From NCBI GenBank assembly GCA_024642115.1, contig JAHEBU010000006.1, positions 173,971-237,970 of the forward strand: a stretch of 64,000 bases of DNA, in the 5' to 3' direction. The position numbers and the translations under genes are program-made. Below are positions 26,389 through 35,406 of this stretch, one piece after another (positions within the stretch are counted from its first letter, which is position 1; each line of letters opens with the position of its first letter). Below the pieces are notes generated by a model. The model saw nothing but the letters and a program-made list of their open reading frames with translations. It ran no database searches and was not told the origin of the DNA. Origin of the DNA: Marivivens sp. Its GTDB lineage: Bacteria; Pseudomonadota; Alphaproteobacteria; Rhodobacterales; Rhodobacteraceae.

Positions 26389-27999
26389 ATGCGCATCACC
26401 CTATTGCACCCGCCCCATACCGCCATCGGCAGCCGCGTGCCGCGCGAACACCTGCCGCCTTACGGCCTTCTGTGCATCGGTGGGCCGCTGATCGACGCAG
26501 GCCATCAGGTGGCGCTGATAAACGCCGACCCCGACCCGATGACGACGGGGCGCATCCTGTCCGAGGTTTGCGCAACCCGGCCCGACGCGGTGCTGATCGG
26601 TCATTCCGGATCGACATCGGCCCATCCGACGGTGGTGGTGCTGGCGCGACTGATCAAGGTGGCCCTGCCGGGGGTGACAATCATCTATGGCGGCGTCTAT
26701 CCCACCTATCACTGGGCGGACGTCCTGCGCGACTGCCCCGCCATCGACGTGATCGTGCGGGGCGAGGGCGAGGCCACGACGCCCGCGCTCATCGCCGCTC
26801 TTGAGGCTGCGGCGGACCTGTCCAATCTGCCCGGCATCGCCTTTCGCCGCGACGGCAAGCCCCACGCCACGCCCGCCGCCCCGATGATCACCGATCTGGA
26901 CGCCTACCGGATCGGGTGGGAGATGATTGATTTCACCAAATACAGCTACTGGGGCGGCAAACGGGCGGTCATCCTGCAATTCTCGCGCGGGTGTCCGCAC
27001 CTGTGCACCTACTGCGGGCAGCGCGGGTTCTGGACCAAATGGCGGCACCGCGACCCCGGCAGGCTGGCCGCCGAAATCGGTAGGCTGCATCGGGATCATG
27101 GGGTCGAATTGATCAACCTCGCCGACGAAAACCCCACCACGTCCCGCAAGGCGTGGGAGGCATTTCTGCGCGCCATGATCGCCGAAAACGTCCCCGTCAC
27201 GATCATCGGATCGACCCGTGCCGATGATATCGTCCGCGATGCGGATATCCTGCATCTCTATAAACAGGCGGGCTGCCTGCGGTTCCTGATGGGGCTCGAG
27301 GGGACGGACGAGGCGACACTAACCACGCTGAAGAAAGGTGGGACCCGGCCCAAGGACCGAGAGGCGATCCGCCTGCTGCGCCAGCACGGGATGATCGGGC
27401 TATGTACCTTTGCCGTTGGCTTTGCCGAAGAGACGGACAGTGATTACTGGCGACTCTTGCGCCATCTTCTGGCCTATGACCCCGATCAGGTCATGTCGAT
27501 CTATGCCACCCCGCACCGCTGGACCCCGTTCTTTGACACCGTGCGCGACCGCCCCGTGATCGAAGGCGACCTGCGCCGCTGGGACTACAAACATCAGGTG
27601 ATGCAGGTCGCGGGCGTTACGGCGTGGCGGGTGTTCCTGTGGGTCAAGGCCATCGAGATGGTGGTGCAACTGCGGCCCAAGGCGCTGTGGCGCACGTTCC
27701 TGCACCCCGACCCCGGGATCCGGCACGCCATGCGCTGGTATACCCGGATGGGGCGGCGGGTGATCTGGCACGAGGTGCGGGACCTGCTGCGGCGCAGGCC
27801 CGCCGCAGGTCAGACCGTGGCCGCGTTCACTGGCGGCGACAGCCTGCCCGAACAGGCGCTGTCAGGGCATCTGCCCGCCGGTACCCGCCCAGTATTCGAA
27901 CACCCGGATCGCCGCCATCAGGCCCAGAACGCCGGGGACCAGCCAGCGGCGCCAGCCAACCCGGCGCTTGTCGGGATCAGCCACGATTGTCCCGGGTGA
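26389..27999 (+). CDS. B12-binding radical SAM protein, BchE-like (Mg-protoporphyrin ester cyclase family)
   Basis: The 536-residue protein has an N-terminal cobalamin-binding domain ([14 protein letters not shown], then [13 protein letters not shown] and [11 protein letters not shown]). The radical SAM cluster follows: Cys202, Cys206 and Cys209 in [13 protein letters not shown] BchE-type middle ([26 protein letters not shown]) and C-terminus ([27 protein letters not shown]) complete it. BchE makes the fifth ring of bacteriochlorophyll without oxygen, and close relatives in Rhodobacterales are often annotated bchE. No bch, crt or puf genes are present here, so the substrate is uncertain. The last ~45 residues are low-complexity, overlap aroA and an antisense small gene, and may be a readthrough extension. 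Confidence 0.75.
   Translation: MRITLLHPPHTAIGSRVPREHLPPYGLLCIGGPLIDAGHQVALINADPDPMTTGRILSEVCATRPDAVLIGHSGSTSAHPTVVVLARLIKVALPGVTIIYGGVYPTYHWADVLRDCPAIDVIVRGEGEATTPALIAALEAAADLSNLPGIAFRRDGKPHATPAAPMITDLDAYRIGWEMIDFTKYSYWGGKRAVILQFSRGCPHLCTYCGQRGFWTKWRHRDPGRLAAEIGRLHRDHGVELINLADENPTTSRKAWEAFLRAMIAENVPVTIIGSTRADDIVRDADILHLYKQAGCLRFLMGLEGTDEATLTTLKKGGTRPKDREAIRLLRQHGMIGLCTFAVGFAEETDSDYWRLLRHLLAYDPDQVMSIYATPHRWTPFFDTVRDRPVIEGDLRRWDYKHQVMQVAGVTAWRVFLWVKAIEMVVQLRPKALWRTFLHPDPGIRHAMRWYTRMGRRVIWHEVRDLLRRRPAAGQTVAAFTGGDSLPEQALSGHLPAGTRPVFEHPDRRHQAQNAGDQPAAPANPALVGISHDCPG
27862..27984 (-). CDS. Small single-helix membrane protein downstream of aroA (putative)
   Basis: A 40-residue open frame starts with GTG eight bases before the end of aroA and is shifted by one base relative to it, so it could be translated by coupling. 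The product has a basic N-terminus ([10 protein letters not shown]) and one hydrophobic helix ([18 protein letters not shown]). Its composition looks like that of a real small membrane protein. The antisense C-terminus of the radical SAM gene over the same bases does not look real. I do not recognise a family. Function unknown. Confidence 0.45.
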   Translation of the reverse strand: MADPDKRRVGWRRWLVPGVLGLMAAIRVFEYWAGTGGQMP

Positions 28000-29332
28000 T
28001 AGAGGCCCCAAGCTGCGCCATGAGCGGCTCGAAGATCGGAAAGGACGTGGCGATGGGGCTGGCATCATCGACCGTGACGGGTTTGGTCGTGGCCATGCCA
28101 AGGATCAGGAACGACATGGCGATGCGGTGGTCCAGACGGCTGGCCACCGTCGCCCCGCCGGGCACGTCACCGTGCCCGCGCCCATGGACGATCCACCAAT
28201 CCTCGCCCTCGTCCACCGTGATACCGGCGGCCCGCAGGCCAACGGCCATCGCGTCGATCCGGTCGCTTTCCTTGACGCGCAACTCCTTGACGCCGCGCAT
28301 TTCGGTCTGGCCTTGGGCAAAGCAGGCGACGACGGACAGTACAGGATATTCGTCGATCATGCTGGCGGCACGGTCGGGCGGCACTGCGATACCCTTGAGG
28401 TTGGCGGAGAAGCGGGCGCGCAGGTCGGCCACAGGCTCTCCCCCCTCTTCGCGCAGGTTTTCATAGGTCAGGTCCGCGCCCATCTCGCGCAGGGTGGTGA
28501 ACAGGCCAGCCCGGGTCGGGTTCAGGCCGATATTAGGCACCAGCACGTCGGACCCCGGCACGATCAGGGCGGCACAGACCGGAAAGGCAGCCGAGGACGG
28601 ATCGCGGGGGACCACGATGGTCTGCGGTTTCAATTCCGGCTGGCCGGTCAGGGTGATGACCCGGCCCTCGGGCGTGTCCTCGGTCGTGATGGTCGCGCCA
28701 AAGCCCGCCAGCATCCGTTCGGAATGGTCGCGGGTCGCCTCGCGCTCGATCACCACCGTCTGGCCGGGGGCATTCAGGCCCGCCAGCAACACGGCCGATT
28801 TCACCTGCGCGGACGGAACGGGCGTGGTGTATGTCACGGGAACCGGATTGGCCGCGCCCACGATGGTCATGGGCAACCGTCCCCCGGCGCGGCCATAGGA
28901 CCGGGCCCCGAACAGGGCCAGCGGGTCGGTCACGCGGCCCATCGGGCGGCCGTTCAGGGACGCATCCCCGGTAAAGGTGGCGGTGATCGGGCTGGTCGCC
29001 ATGGCCCCCATGATCAGGCGGACCCCGGTGCCGGAATTGCCGCAGTCGATCACTTGCGCAGGTTCGGCAAAGCCGCCCACACCCACACCATGCACCGACC
29101 AAGTCCCGCTCTCCTCGCGCACCACCTCAGCCCCGAAGGCGCGCATCGCCTTGGCAGTGTCCAGCACGTCCTCGCCCTCAAGCAAGCCGGTCACGCGGGT
29201 CTCGCCGATGCTGAGCGCGCCCAGGATCAGCGAGCGGTGGGAAATCGACTTGTCGCCGGGCGCATTGGCCTCGCCTTTAAGCGGGCCGGACTGGCGCGAA
29301 GTCATGGGAACAGGGGTGCCGTGGCCAGACAT
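27977..29332 (-). CDS. aroA: 3-phosphoshikimate 1-carboxyvinyltransferase (EPSP synthase, class II type)
   Basis: The 451-residue enzyme joins shikimate-3-phosphate with phosphoenolpyruvate. [53 protein letters not shown] and [14 protein letters not shown] mark the class II (Agrobacterium CP4-like) group. Position 101 in GNSGTGV is glycine. CP4, known for glyphosate tolerance, has alanine at the matching site, so tolerance from this change is not expected. The gene is 2.2 kb from cmk with the VOC and radical SAM genes between them. A second in-frame Met (codon 10) is an alternative start. Confidence 0.95.
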   Translation of the reverse strand: MSGHGTPVPMTSRQSGPLKGEANAPGDKSISHRSLILGALSIGETRVTGLLEGEDVLDTAKAMRAFGAEVVREESGTWSVHGVGVGGFAEPAQVIDCGNSGTGVRLIMGAMATSPITATFTGDASLNGRPMGRVTDPLALFGARSYGRAGGRLPMTIVGAANPVPVTYTTPVPSAQVKSAVLLAGLNAPGQTVVIEREATRDHSERMLAGFGATITTEDTPEGRVITLTGQPELKPQTIVVPRDPSSAAFPVCAALIVPGSDVLVPNIGLNPTRAGLFTTLREMGADLTYENLREEGGEPVADLRARFSANLKGIAVPPDRAASMIDEYPVLSVVACFAQGQTEMRGVKELRVKESDRIDAMAVGLRAAGITVDEGEDWWIVHGRGHGDVPGGATVASRLDHRIAMSFLILGMATTKPVTVDDASPIATSFPIFEPLMAQLGASITRDNRG

Positions 29333-29409
29333 GGGGGTCCTCGAAACTTGGGTCGCCGCGTCTTAGCCCATGGCTGCGGGCGCGTCCATCGGGCTATGGG
29401 CCCGGTCCC

Positions 29410-29480
29410 GGTTCACCTTGCAATAACAACTCTCCGGGGGGAGTCCGACAGGACGGGGGGCGGAAAGCCCCCCTGCCCGG
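29410..29480 (-). repeat. Dispersed intergenic repeat, copy A (3' of trmB)
   Basis: About 70 bases immediately after the trmB stop match the bases after the alcohol dehydrogenase stop (55698-55766) when both are read in the sense of the upstream gene. Each copy has a G-run/C-run hairpin with a TTTCC loop, then GGACTCCCCCCG(G)AGAGTTGTTA, then TGCAAGGTGAACC. The two copies differ at about a dozen positions and by a single-base indel. The first part could act as a transcript-end hairpin. Confidence 0.7.
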
Positions 29481-30206
29481 CTACTGGCGGCGAAATGTCA
29501 TGTAATGGGGCACGCGGCCTTCGCGCAGGGCCTTTTGCTCATACCGGGTTGAAATCCAGTCGGCCCAGGGCGTGTGAATGTCAGCCGTGGCGTCGATAAT
29601 CCGATCGAAGGGGGCCACCGGCACCTCGCGCAGGGTCTGGACGACATAGCTTTCGATGTCGGTAGCTACCCGAAACTCGGCCCCCGGCTTCATCACCCTT
29701 GCGAGTGGTACCAGATGGTCTTGGGTCACAAAACGGCGGCGGTGGTGGCGGTTCTTGGGCCAGGGATCGGGGTAGTTCAGAAACGCCCTCGAAATCGACC
29801 CCTCGGGCAGCACGTCAAACAAGTCACGCACGTCGCCGGGATGGACGGCAAGGTTCGTGACCTCGGCCCGGCGGATTTTGCCCAACAACATGGCGACCCC
29901 GTTTATAAAGGGTTCCGCCCCAATGAGCCCAATGTCAGGATGGGTGCGGGCCATGTGGATCATGTGCTCGCCACCGCCAAACCCGATTTCCAGCCAGACC
30001 TCGCGGCCCGGAAAGAGCGCGTCAAGATCGAGCGGGTTGCGGTCAGGGTTTTCCTCCCAACTCACCGCGCCGGGGGACAGCGGCCCCAGATCCTCGTCCA
30101 GATATTCGTTCTGACTGGCACGGATCGTCTTGCCACGAAGGCGGCCATAGAAATTGCGCCAGGGTGCGCCGTTGGGATGAGTCTTGGGGGTGTTCGGATC
30201 GGTCAT
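29481..30206 (-). CDS. trmB: tRNA (guanine-N7-)-methyltransferase
   Basis: The 241-residue SAM-dependent enzyme methylates G46 in the tRNA variable loop. Visible are the SAM-binding LEIGFGGGEHMIHMARTHPD near residue 73, then IGAEPFINGVA, the catalytic-region FLNYPDPWPKNRHHRRRFV, and RVATDIESYV. The N-terminal YGRLRGKTIR is typical of the alphaproteobacterial form. The start at MTDPNTPKTH is chosen because the long upstream extension is antisense-like and overlaps the lipoprotein gene. It is the last gene of the minus-strand cluster beginning with lnt and metK. Confidence 0.95.
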   Translation of the reverse strand: MTDPNTPKTHPNGAPWRNFYGRLRGKTIRASQNEYLDEDLGPLSPGAVSWEENPDRNPLDLDALFPGREVWLEIGFGGGEHMIHMARTHPDIGLIGAEPFINGVAMLLGKIRRAEVTNLAVHPGDVRDLFDVLPEGSISRAFLNYPDPWPKNRHHRRRFVTQDHLVPLARVMKPGAEFRVATDIESYVVQTLREVPVAPFDRIIDATADIHTPWADWISTRYEQKALREGRVPHYMTFRRQ

Positions 30207-30282
30207 GGGGCGGCGATCTAGCGCGATGTAAGGTCGGGCGCAATCACGCGCGCAATCATGGGCGCACCCACAGAGGTCAAGA

Positions 30283-31041
30283 TCAGGGGCCGCCCGCCGC
30301 CGGGTCGTTTGCGGTGGCAATCCGGACATCGGCCCTGTCCCTGCGGCGGGCTTGGCGGTCTTCGGCCAGCAATTCGCGCTCGCGCCGCTCAAGATACAGG
30401 ACAAGTTCCGGCAGGTCCGGTTGGGTGCGGTCGATATAGCGGATCGCATCGGCCAGAACCTTTTGCATCTTGTCCGCAGCAATTCCATCCAGCGACCGGA
30501 ATGGATCGTCCCAGCGCGGCCCGCCCAGCCACACGGCGGCGAACATCACCTTGGCCTTGAGGTCGGGGGTGCCTCCGGAGATCAGTGCATCGTGAAACAT
30601 GATATGAACACGCTGCCAGGTCGCGGCGTGCCAGGCGTCGCCCTGTTCATTACCGATGCCGCAATAGGCATCATGCAGGGCGGCGGCCACGGCAAATTCG
30701 GGAGTGTCCGGATTTCCCACAAGCGGGACAAAGATCGGCGGGATCGACGCCCCATCGGTCAGGGTCCGTTCGGGCGCAATCCAGGGCTCACCCGACCGGG
30801 TGACAAAGACCAGCGGCTCGGCTGTCGGGAAAAAGATCGCCCGACGGCTGGCCAGTCGCACAGGCTGCGCCAGCAGCTTGACCGGGGCGTTGCGGACATA
30901 GCACTGACCAGGTTCGGCTCCCTCGCAGGATGAGGCGACGGCCTCGCGACTTTTTGCGGTCAGCGCCTCTTGCAGCGTGGTGGTGACACAGCCTGTCAGG
31001 CTCAGACCAAGGGTCAGGACAAGAAACGAGAAGGGTCGCAA
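30283..31041 (-). CDS. DUF1353 domain lipoprotein
   Basis: The predicted 252-residue protein starts with a lipoprotein signal (VLTLGLSLTGC, Cys18 as the lipidation site). Residues ~60-180 are a DUF1353-like domain with TDGASIPPIFVPLVGNPDTPEFAVAAALHDAYCG, in which histidine and acidic residues suggest metal binding. The C-terminus is a charged helix rich in Arg and Glu. No ATG lies close to the signal peptide. TTG at 31041, preceded by GGA, gives the best fit, and the start is the least certain part. DUF1353 proteins are often phage-like or of unknown role, and no phage genes are near. Confidence 0.6.
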   Translation of the reverse strand: MRPFSFLVLTLGLSLTGCVTTTLQEALTAKSREAVASSCEGAEPGQCYVRNAPVKLLAQPVRLASRRAIFFPTAEPLVFVTRSGEPWIAPERTLTDGASIPPIFVPLVGNPDTPEFAVAAALHDAYCGIGNEQGDAWHAATWQRVHIMFHDALISGGTPDLKAKVMFAAVWLGGPRWDDPFRSLDGIAADKMQKVLADAIRYIDRTQPDLPELVLYLERRERELLAEDRQARRRDRADVRIATANDPAAGGP

Positions 31042-31148
31042 GATCAGTCCAACACATGAAATACGCTTCGGGACTGCAAACCATGACAGGCCCGACAACG
31101 ACAAGCGCGGATTTGTGCAGACCTTGCCAAAGGTCCGCCAGAGCAACG

Positions 31149-31174
31149 GCAGGTGGGTTTCAGCCCACCTGCCC
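31149..31174. repeat. REP-like palindrome downstream of metK
   Basis: A perfect 10-bp stem (GGCAGGTGGG / CCCACCTGCC) with loop TTTCAG lies right after the metK stop. The GGTGGGTTTCA.CCCACC core matches the palindromes that flank the RAYT gene at 40.0-40.7 kb. It may be a distant REP copy and could stabilise or end the metK transcript. Confidence 0.6.
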
Positions 31175-31175
31175 C

Positions 31176-32357
31176 TCAAACCCCGCGCCTGAGCACCTCG
31201 GCCAGATCGGTCCGTTCCCACGAAAACCCGCCGTCAGCTTCGGGCGCGCGCCCAAAGTGGCCATAGGCCGAGGTGCGGGCATAGATCGGGCGGTTCAGGC
31301 CCAGATGAGTCCGGATGCCGCGCGGGGTCAGGTCCATCGACTGGGCAATGGCCCGCTCGATCGCCGCATCGTCAACCTCGCCCGTGCCATGGGTGTCGGC
31401 ATAGATCGACAGCGGCTTGGCCACACCAATGGCATAGCTGAGCTGGATGGTGCAGCGGTCGGCCATGCCCGCGGCCACGACGTTCTTGGCCAGATAGCGG
31501 GCGGCATAGGCGGCAGACCGGTCGACCTTTGTCGGGTCCTTGCCGGAAAATGCGCCGCCGCCGTGCGGGGCGGCCCCGCCGTAGGTGTCCACGATGATCT
31601 TGCGGCCGGTCAGGCCCGCGTCGCCGTCCGGCCCGCCGATCACGAAGGTCCCCGTGGGGTTTACCCACCATTCCGTGTTGTCGGTCAGCCAGCCTTCGGG
31701 CAGAACCTCACGGATATAGGGTTCGACTATGGCGCGGATGTCGGCGCTGGTCTGGCTTTCGTGGGCGTGCTGGGTGGACAGGACCAGCGACGCGACACCG
31801 ACCGGCTTGCCACCCGCATAGCGCAAAGTCAGCTGGGATTTGGCATCCGGGCGCAACGACGGTTCGGTCCCGTTCTTGCGCACCTCGGCCAACCGCCGCA
31901 AGATCGCATGAGCGTAGTGGATCGGGGCGGGCATCAGTTCAGGGGTTTCGCGCACGGCATAGCCGAACATGATCCCCTGATCGCCTGCGCCTTCATCCTT
32001 GTTGCCGCTCGCGTTCACGCCCTGTGCGATGTGGGCTGACTGTTCGTGCAGCAGATTGGTGATTTCGCAGGTCTGCCAGTGGAACTTGTCCTGCTCGTAA
32101 CCGATGTCCTTGATCGCGCCCCGGATCAGGTCGGGCACCTTTTCCATGTACCGGGCCAGCGTGGTCTGATCGGACAGACCGACCTCGCCCCCCACGACCA
32201 CGCGATTGGTCGTGGCAAAGGTTTCGCAGGCGACCCGCGCCTCGGGTTCCTCGGCCAGGAAGGCATCAAGGATGGTATCGGAAATCCTGTCGCACACCTT
32301 GTCCGGGTGTCCCTCAGATACGGATTCCGAGGTAAAGATATAGTCCTGACGGGCCAT
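31176..32357 (-). CDS. metK: S-adenosylmethionine synthase
   Basis: The 393-residue enzyme makes SAM from methionine and ATP. Hallmarks are [14 protein letters not shown] with His17, [41 protein letters not shown], and the lysine/arginine-containing [22 protein letters not shown]. It is full length. The start at [10 protein letters not shown] is chosen because the ten codons before it would be translated from the riboswitch itself. A SAM/SAH riboswitch lies 6 bp upstream and should reduce translation when SAM is plentiful. A REP-like palindrome follows the stop codon. Confidence 0.97.
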   Translation of the reverse strand: MARQDYIFTSESVSEGHPDKVCDRISDTILDAFLAEEPEARVACETFATTNRVVVGGEVGLSDQTTLARYMEKVPDLIRGAIKDIGYEQDKFHWQTCEITNLLHEQSAHIAQGVNASGNKDEGAGDQGIMFGYAVRETPELMPAPIHYAHAILRRLAEVRKNGTEPSLRPDAKSQLTLRYAGGKPVGVASLVLSTQHAHESQTSADIRAIVEPYIREVLPEGWLTDNTEWWVNPTGTFVIGGPDGDAGLTGRKIIVDTYGGAAPHGGGAFSGKDPTKVDRSAAYAARYLAKNVVAAGMADRCTIQLSYAIGVAKPLSIYADTHGTGEVDDAAIERAIAQSMDLTPRGIRTHLGLNRPIYARTSAYGHFGRAPEADGGFSWERTDLAEVLRRGV

Positions 32358-32362
32358 GGGAA

Positions 32363-32408
32363 CGCTCCATTCATGTTTTTCCGTCACGCCAGGAAGCCGT
32401 TGTGACGG
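32363..32408 (-). ncRNA. SAM/SAH riboswitch in the metK leader
   Basis: The minus strand reads CCGTCACAACGGCTTCC, then TGGCGTGACGG, then 14 bases, then TGGAGCG next to the metK ATG. The stem CGTCAC/GTGACG encloses the conserved ACGGCTTCCTGGC loop. The TGGAGC segment can form the pseudoknot and contains the GGAG ribosome site. This matches the SAM/SAH aptamer class known upstream of metK in Rhodobacterales. Ligand binding would hide the ribosome site. Confidence 0.9.
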
Positions 32409-32432
32409 ATTTTGTTCAGCTCGCCGCCTTGG

Positions 32433-33962
32433 CTATGGTCCAGCGTGGGCGGGGTCAATCACATTCTTCGGGCGTCGCAGGATCGCCCCGGCCAGCCCGA
32501 AAATCAGCAACACCAGAACCGGCCAGTCGCCAAGGCGACTATAGAGCGTCGGCGACAGCGCGGGCGGCAGTGCGGCGTCGATGAACCCGGCCTCGCCCAA
32601 ACCCAACTGTCGGACGATCCGTCCCTTGCCGTCGATCATCGCACTGATGCCGGTATTGGCCGACCGCACCATGGGCAGGCCCTGTTCGATCGCCCTGAGC
32701 CGTTCCTGCGCCAGATGCTGTTGCGGCCCGGCATCCTGCCCGAACCACGCGTCATTCGTGATCAGCACCATGAGCCGGGGGCGACGGAACATCGCGCCCA
32801 CCTCCTCGGCAAATATGCCTTCGTAGCAGATCAGCGGCAGGGCGGGACCGATGCCCGGAACATCAATGATCTCGCCCTTTTGACCCGCTGAAAATCCGCC
32901 GCCCTGGGACGCGGCGAGCCCCGAAATACCCAGCCGGGCCAGCATTTCGCCAAAGGGGGTGTATTCGCCAAACGGCACCAGATGCGCCTTGTCATAGATC
33001 GCCTGTACATGGCCAGCCCGCCCCAGCAGGATCAGGCTGTTGAAATAGCGGCTGCCGTCGCGCCGGTTGATCCCAAGGATCACGGGCGCGCCCCGGGCCA
33101 CATCGGCGATCACCTCGAACGACGGATCGGCCCATTCCAGCAGATAGGGAATTGCCGTTTCGGGCCAGACCACAAGCGCGGGCACCTGGCCAGTTTCTGT
33201 TGGCTGGCCGGTCGCATCAATCATCCGGTTGAAAAAGACGGGGGCCCTGTCGGGGTCCCACTTTTCATTTTGCGGGGCGTTGGGCTGGACAATCCGGACC
33301 AGCGGAGTGTCGGCGGCTGCGGTCAGTTCAGGGGCCGGGCCAGGATCGAGCATGATCCAGGCGACCGCGCCAAGGAGTATCGGCACTGGCACCCACAGCC
33401 GTCGGCGCCCCGAATAACCGATCTGCGCGAGCGCCGAGGCGGCCAAAAGGGTCAGCAGCGTCAGCCCATGCGGGCCGACGAATGCAGCAAGTTGCGCGAG
33501 CGCAGTTTCGGTCCAGATGTGACCGATCAGCGCCCAGGGGAACCCCGTCAGGATCAGCGACCGCGTCATTTCGACCCCGGCCCAGATCACCACCAGCATC
33601 AGCATGCTGCCCCGCCGCAGCCGGTCGGCGATAGCTAAGGCAGCGCCCCAGAACAGGGCAAATCCGGCCACCATGAAAAACACGGCGAAGGGGGCCATCC
33701 ACCCATCTGTCGCCGCATCCACCAGAAACGGATTATAGATCCAGTGCAGCGTCAGGCCGAAATAGCCCACGCCAAAGGCCCAGCCATTGGAAAACCGCCC
33801 CCCACCCGGCGCGGCGAAAAGCAGCATCATCAGGGCAAGAGCGGGCAGCGACAACCACCACAGGCTCCACGGCACCATGCCAAGCCCGGCAATCACGCCC
33901 AGCAGCGCCAGCGCAGGCAACCGCCAGCGGACGCGCAGGCTGGGAAAATCGTACAGTCGCAA
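32433..33962 (-). CDS. lnt: Apolipoprotein N-acyltransferase
   Basis: The 509-residue inner membrane enzyme adds the third acyl chain to lipoproteins. Six to eight helices cover the first ~210 residues and one closes the C-terminus (PVLVLLIFGLAGAIL). The periplasmic nitrilase-like domain holds the catalytic triad Glu268 (VVWPETAI), Lys325 (YDKAHLVPFGEY) and Cys379 (ICYEGIF). The GISAMIDGKGRI and TNDAWFG segments are typical. It lies between corC and metK, the conserved alphaproteobacterial order. Several lipoproteins in this window are possible clients. Confidence 0.95.
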   Translation of the reverse strand: MRLYDFPSLRVRWRLPALALLGVIAGLGMVPWSLWWLSLPALALMMLLFAAPGGGRFSNGWAFGVGYFGLTLHWIYNPFLVDAATDGWMAPFAVFFMVAGFALFWGAALAIADRLRRGSMLMLVVIWAGVEMTRSLILTGFPWALIGHIWTETALAQLAAFVGPHGLTLLTLLAASALAQIGYSGRRRLWVPVPILLGAVAWIMLDPGPAPELTAAADTPLVRIVQPNAPQNEKWDPDRAPVFFNRMIDATGQPTETGQVPALVVWPETAIPYLLEWADPSFEVIADVARGAPVILGINRRDGSRYFNSLILLGRAGHVQAIYDKAHLVPFGEYTPFGEMLARLGISGLAASQGGGFSAGQKGEIIDVPGIGPALPLICYEGIFAEEVGAMFRRPRLMVLITNDAWFGQDAGPQQHLAQERLRAIEQGLPMVRSANTGISAMIDGKGRIVRQLGLGEAGFIDAALPPALSPTLYSRLGDWPVLVLLIFGLAGAILRRPKNVIDPAHAGP

Positions 33963-33968
33963 GAACGC

Positions 33969-34859
33969 TCAGCTTTCCATCGCTGAGGGGATGCGGACGC
34001 GCAGCCGTTTGATCCGGCGCGGATCGGCGTCGACCACCTCGAATTCGGGGCCGTCGGGATGGGTCACGACCTCGCCCCGGGCAGGAACATGACCGGCCAG
34101 CATGAACACCAGACCGCCCAGCGTATCCACCTCTTCTTCGTCGATCTCGTCGTGGGCGGTCAGGTCCATGCCGATCTCGGCCTCGAACTCTTCCAGCGGG
34201 GTCTTGGCAAGGGCCATGTAAACACCGGGCTTTTCGCTGACCCAGCTTTGCGCTTCGTCCACGTCGTGTTCGTCCTCGATCTCGCCCACAACCTGTTCGA
34301 TCAGGTCCTCGATCGTGACCAGCCCGTCGGTGCCGCCGTATTCGTCGATGACCAGCGCCATGTGAATCCGTTCGGCCTGCATCTTTTGCAGCAGGACGCC
34401 CAACGGCATCGACGGCGGCACGAACAACAGCGGCCGGAGCATTTCGCGCAGGTTGAAATTGGGGCTGTCGCCGTTGAACCCGTGGGTCAGCGCAAAGTCC
34501 TTGAGGTTGACCAGGCCGACAGGGGTGTCGAGCGTCCCCTCGAACACCGGAATCCGGGTAAGGCCACTGTCGCGGAACACCTTGACCAGATCGTCCTTGT
34601 CGATGGTCGCGGGCACCGCGACGATGTCGGCCTTCGGCACAGACACGTCTTCGACCCGCATCCGGCGCAGGTTGAGCATTCCTGGCATCGGCACGCCGCC
34701 GACCTGAAGGCGCGGTTCAGCACTGTCGTTTTCGGGATCGCCGTCAGAGGGGCTAAGCGCCTCGATGATGCGGCTGAAAAAGCCCTTGTTGGGACTCTCG
34801 GACGGATCGTCCGGCGCGCCCTGCGCTGCCGTTGACGGTCCTGTGGGGGTATCGCCCAT
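33969..34859 (-). CDS. corC: HlyC/CorC family transporter-associated protein (CBS domain pair)
   Basis: The 296-residue soluble protein has an N-terminal linker rich in Pro, Ser and Asp, then a CBS pair (about 60-195) with [23 protein letters not shown] and [38 protein letters not shown]-terminal CorC_HlyC domain ends in [22 protein letters not shown]. It is the form without membrane helices (CorC/YbeX). Its role in Mg2+/Co2+ handling and ribosome maturation is known only in part. It sits between ybeY (38 bp upstream) and lnt (6 bp downstream). Confidence 0.9.
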   Translation of the reverse strand: MGDTPTGPSTAAQGAPDDPSESPNKGFFSRIIEALSPSDGDPENDSAEPRLQVGGVPMPGMLNLRRMRVEDVSVPKADIVAVPATIDKDDLVKVFRDSGLTRIPVFEGTLDTPVGLVNLKDFALTHGFNGDSPNFNLREMLRPLLFVPPSMPLGVLLQKMQAERIHMALVIDEYGGTDGLVTIEDLIEQVVGEIEDEHDVDEAQSWVSEKPGVYMALAKTPLEEFEAEIGMDLTAHDEIDEEEVDTLGGLVFMLAGHVPARGEVVTHPDGPEFEVVDADPRRIKRLRVRIPSAMES

Positions 34860-34897
34860 CTTCTCCTACCTTTGCGGGGTACATCCCCTGTTATTCG

Positions 34898-35398
34898 TCA
34901 GACACTATATGGGTCAGACACGCCCAACTTGCCAAGTATTTCGACCTCGAGCCCTTCCATGAGCGTGGCATCGGCGTCGCGTTCGTGATCAAACCCCAGC
35001 AAATGCAGCGTTCCATGCACTAAAAGATGCAGGGTGTGATCGGCAAGAGGCTTGTCGGCGGCCTGTGCTTCGGTCGCGCAGGTGTCGTAGGCAATGGCGA
35101 TATCGCCCAGTTCGGTCGGACCATGGGGGTCGATTTCGGGCGGATGGGGCATCTCGCCGGCGGTTTCGGCCCCCCGTTCATCCGAGGGCCAGCTCAGGAC
35201 GTTGGTTGGTTGCGGTTTGCCCCGGAAATCGGCGTTCAGATCGGCGATCCGGGCGTCGCTACACGCCAGCAGGCTGATCTCGTACATGCCGGGATCAAGG
35301 CCAAGGCGATCAAGGACCGCTTCGGCCGCACGCAGGCCAAGGGCGTCGACGCCCAAAACCTCCCAACGCTGGTCTTCGATAATGCAATCGACGGTCAT
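34898..35398 (-). CDS. ybeY: Endoribonuclease YbeY
   Basis: The 166-residue metalloprotein processes the 3' end of 16S rRNA and helps ribosome quality control. The zinc site HGTLHLLGFDHE gives ligands His128, His132 and His138. The conserved Arg in ADLNADFRGKPQPTNVLSWP is present. Length and motifs are complete. It follows phoH with 8 bp between them, which supports co-transcription in a phoH-ybeY-corC-lnt unit. Confidence 0.95.
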   Translation of the reverse strand: MTVDCIIEDQRWEVLGVDALGLRAAEAVLDRLGLDPGMYEISLLACSDARIADLNADFRGKPQPTNVLSWPSDERGAETAGEMPHPPEIDPHGPTELGDIAIAYDTCATEAQAADKPLADHTLHLLVHGTLHLLGFDHERDADATLMEGLEVEILGKLGVSDPYSV

Positions 35399-35406
35399 GG
35401 CTTCTT

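Noticed and set aside
26401..27255. 284-codon frame antisense to the radical SAM gene
   Set aside because: Gly/Asp/Arg-rich shadow. The plus strand has a cobalamin domain and CxxxCxxC cluster.
27977..29332. Glyphosate-tolerant EPSP synthase because of the class II (CP4-like) type
   Set aside because: The key position corresponding to Ala100 of CP4 is Gly101 here, the sensitive-type residue. Class alone does not establish tolerance.
27968..29599. 543-codon plus-strand frame antisense to aroA
   Set aside because: His/Gly/Arg-rich antisense shadow of EPSP synthase with no motif of its own.
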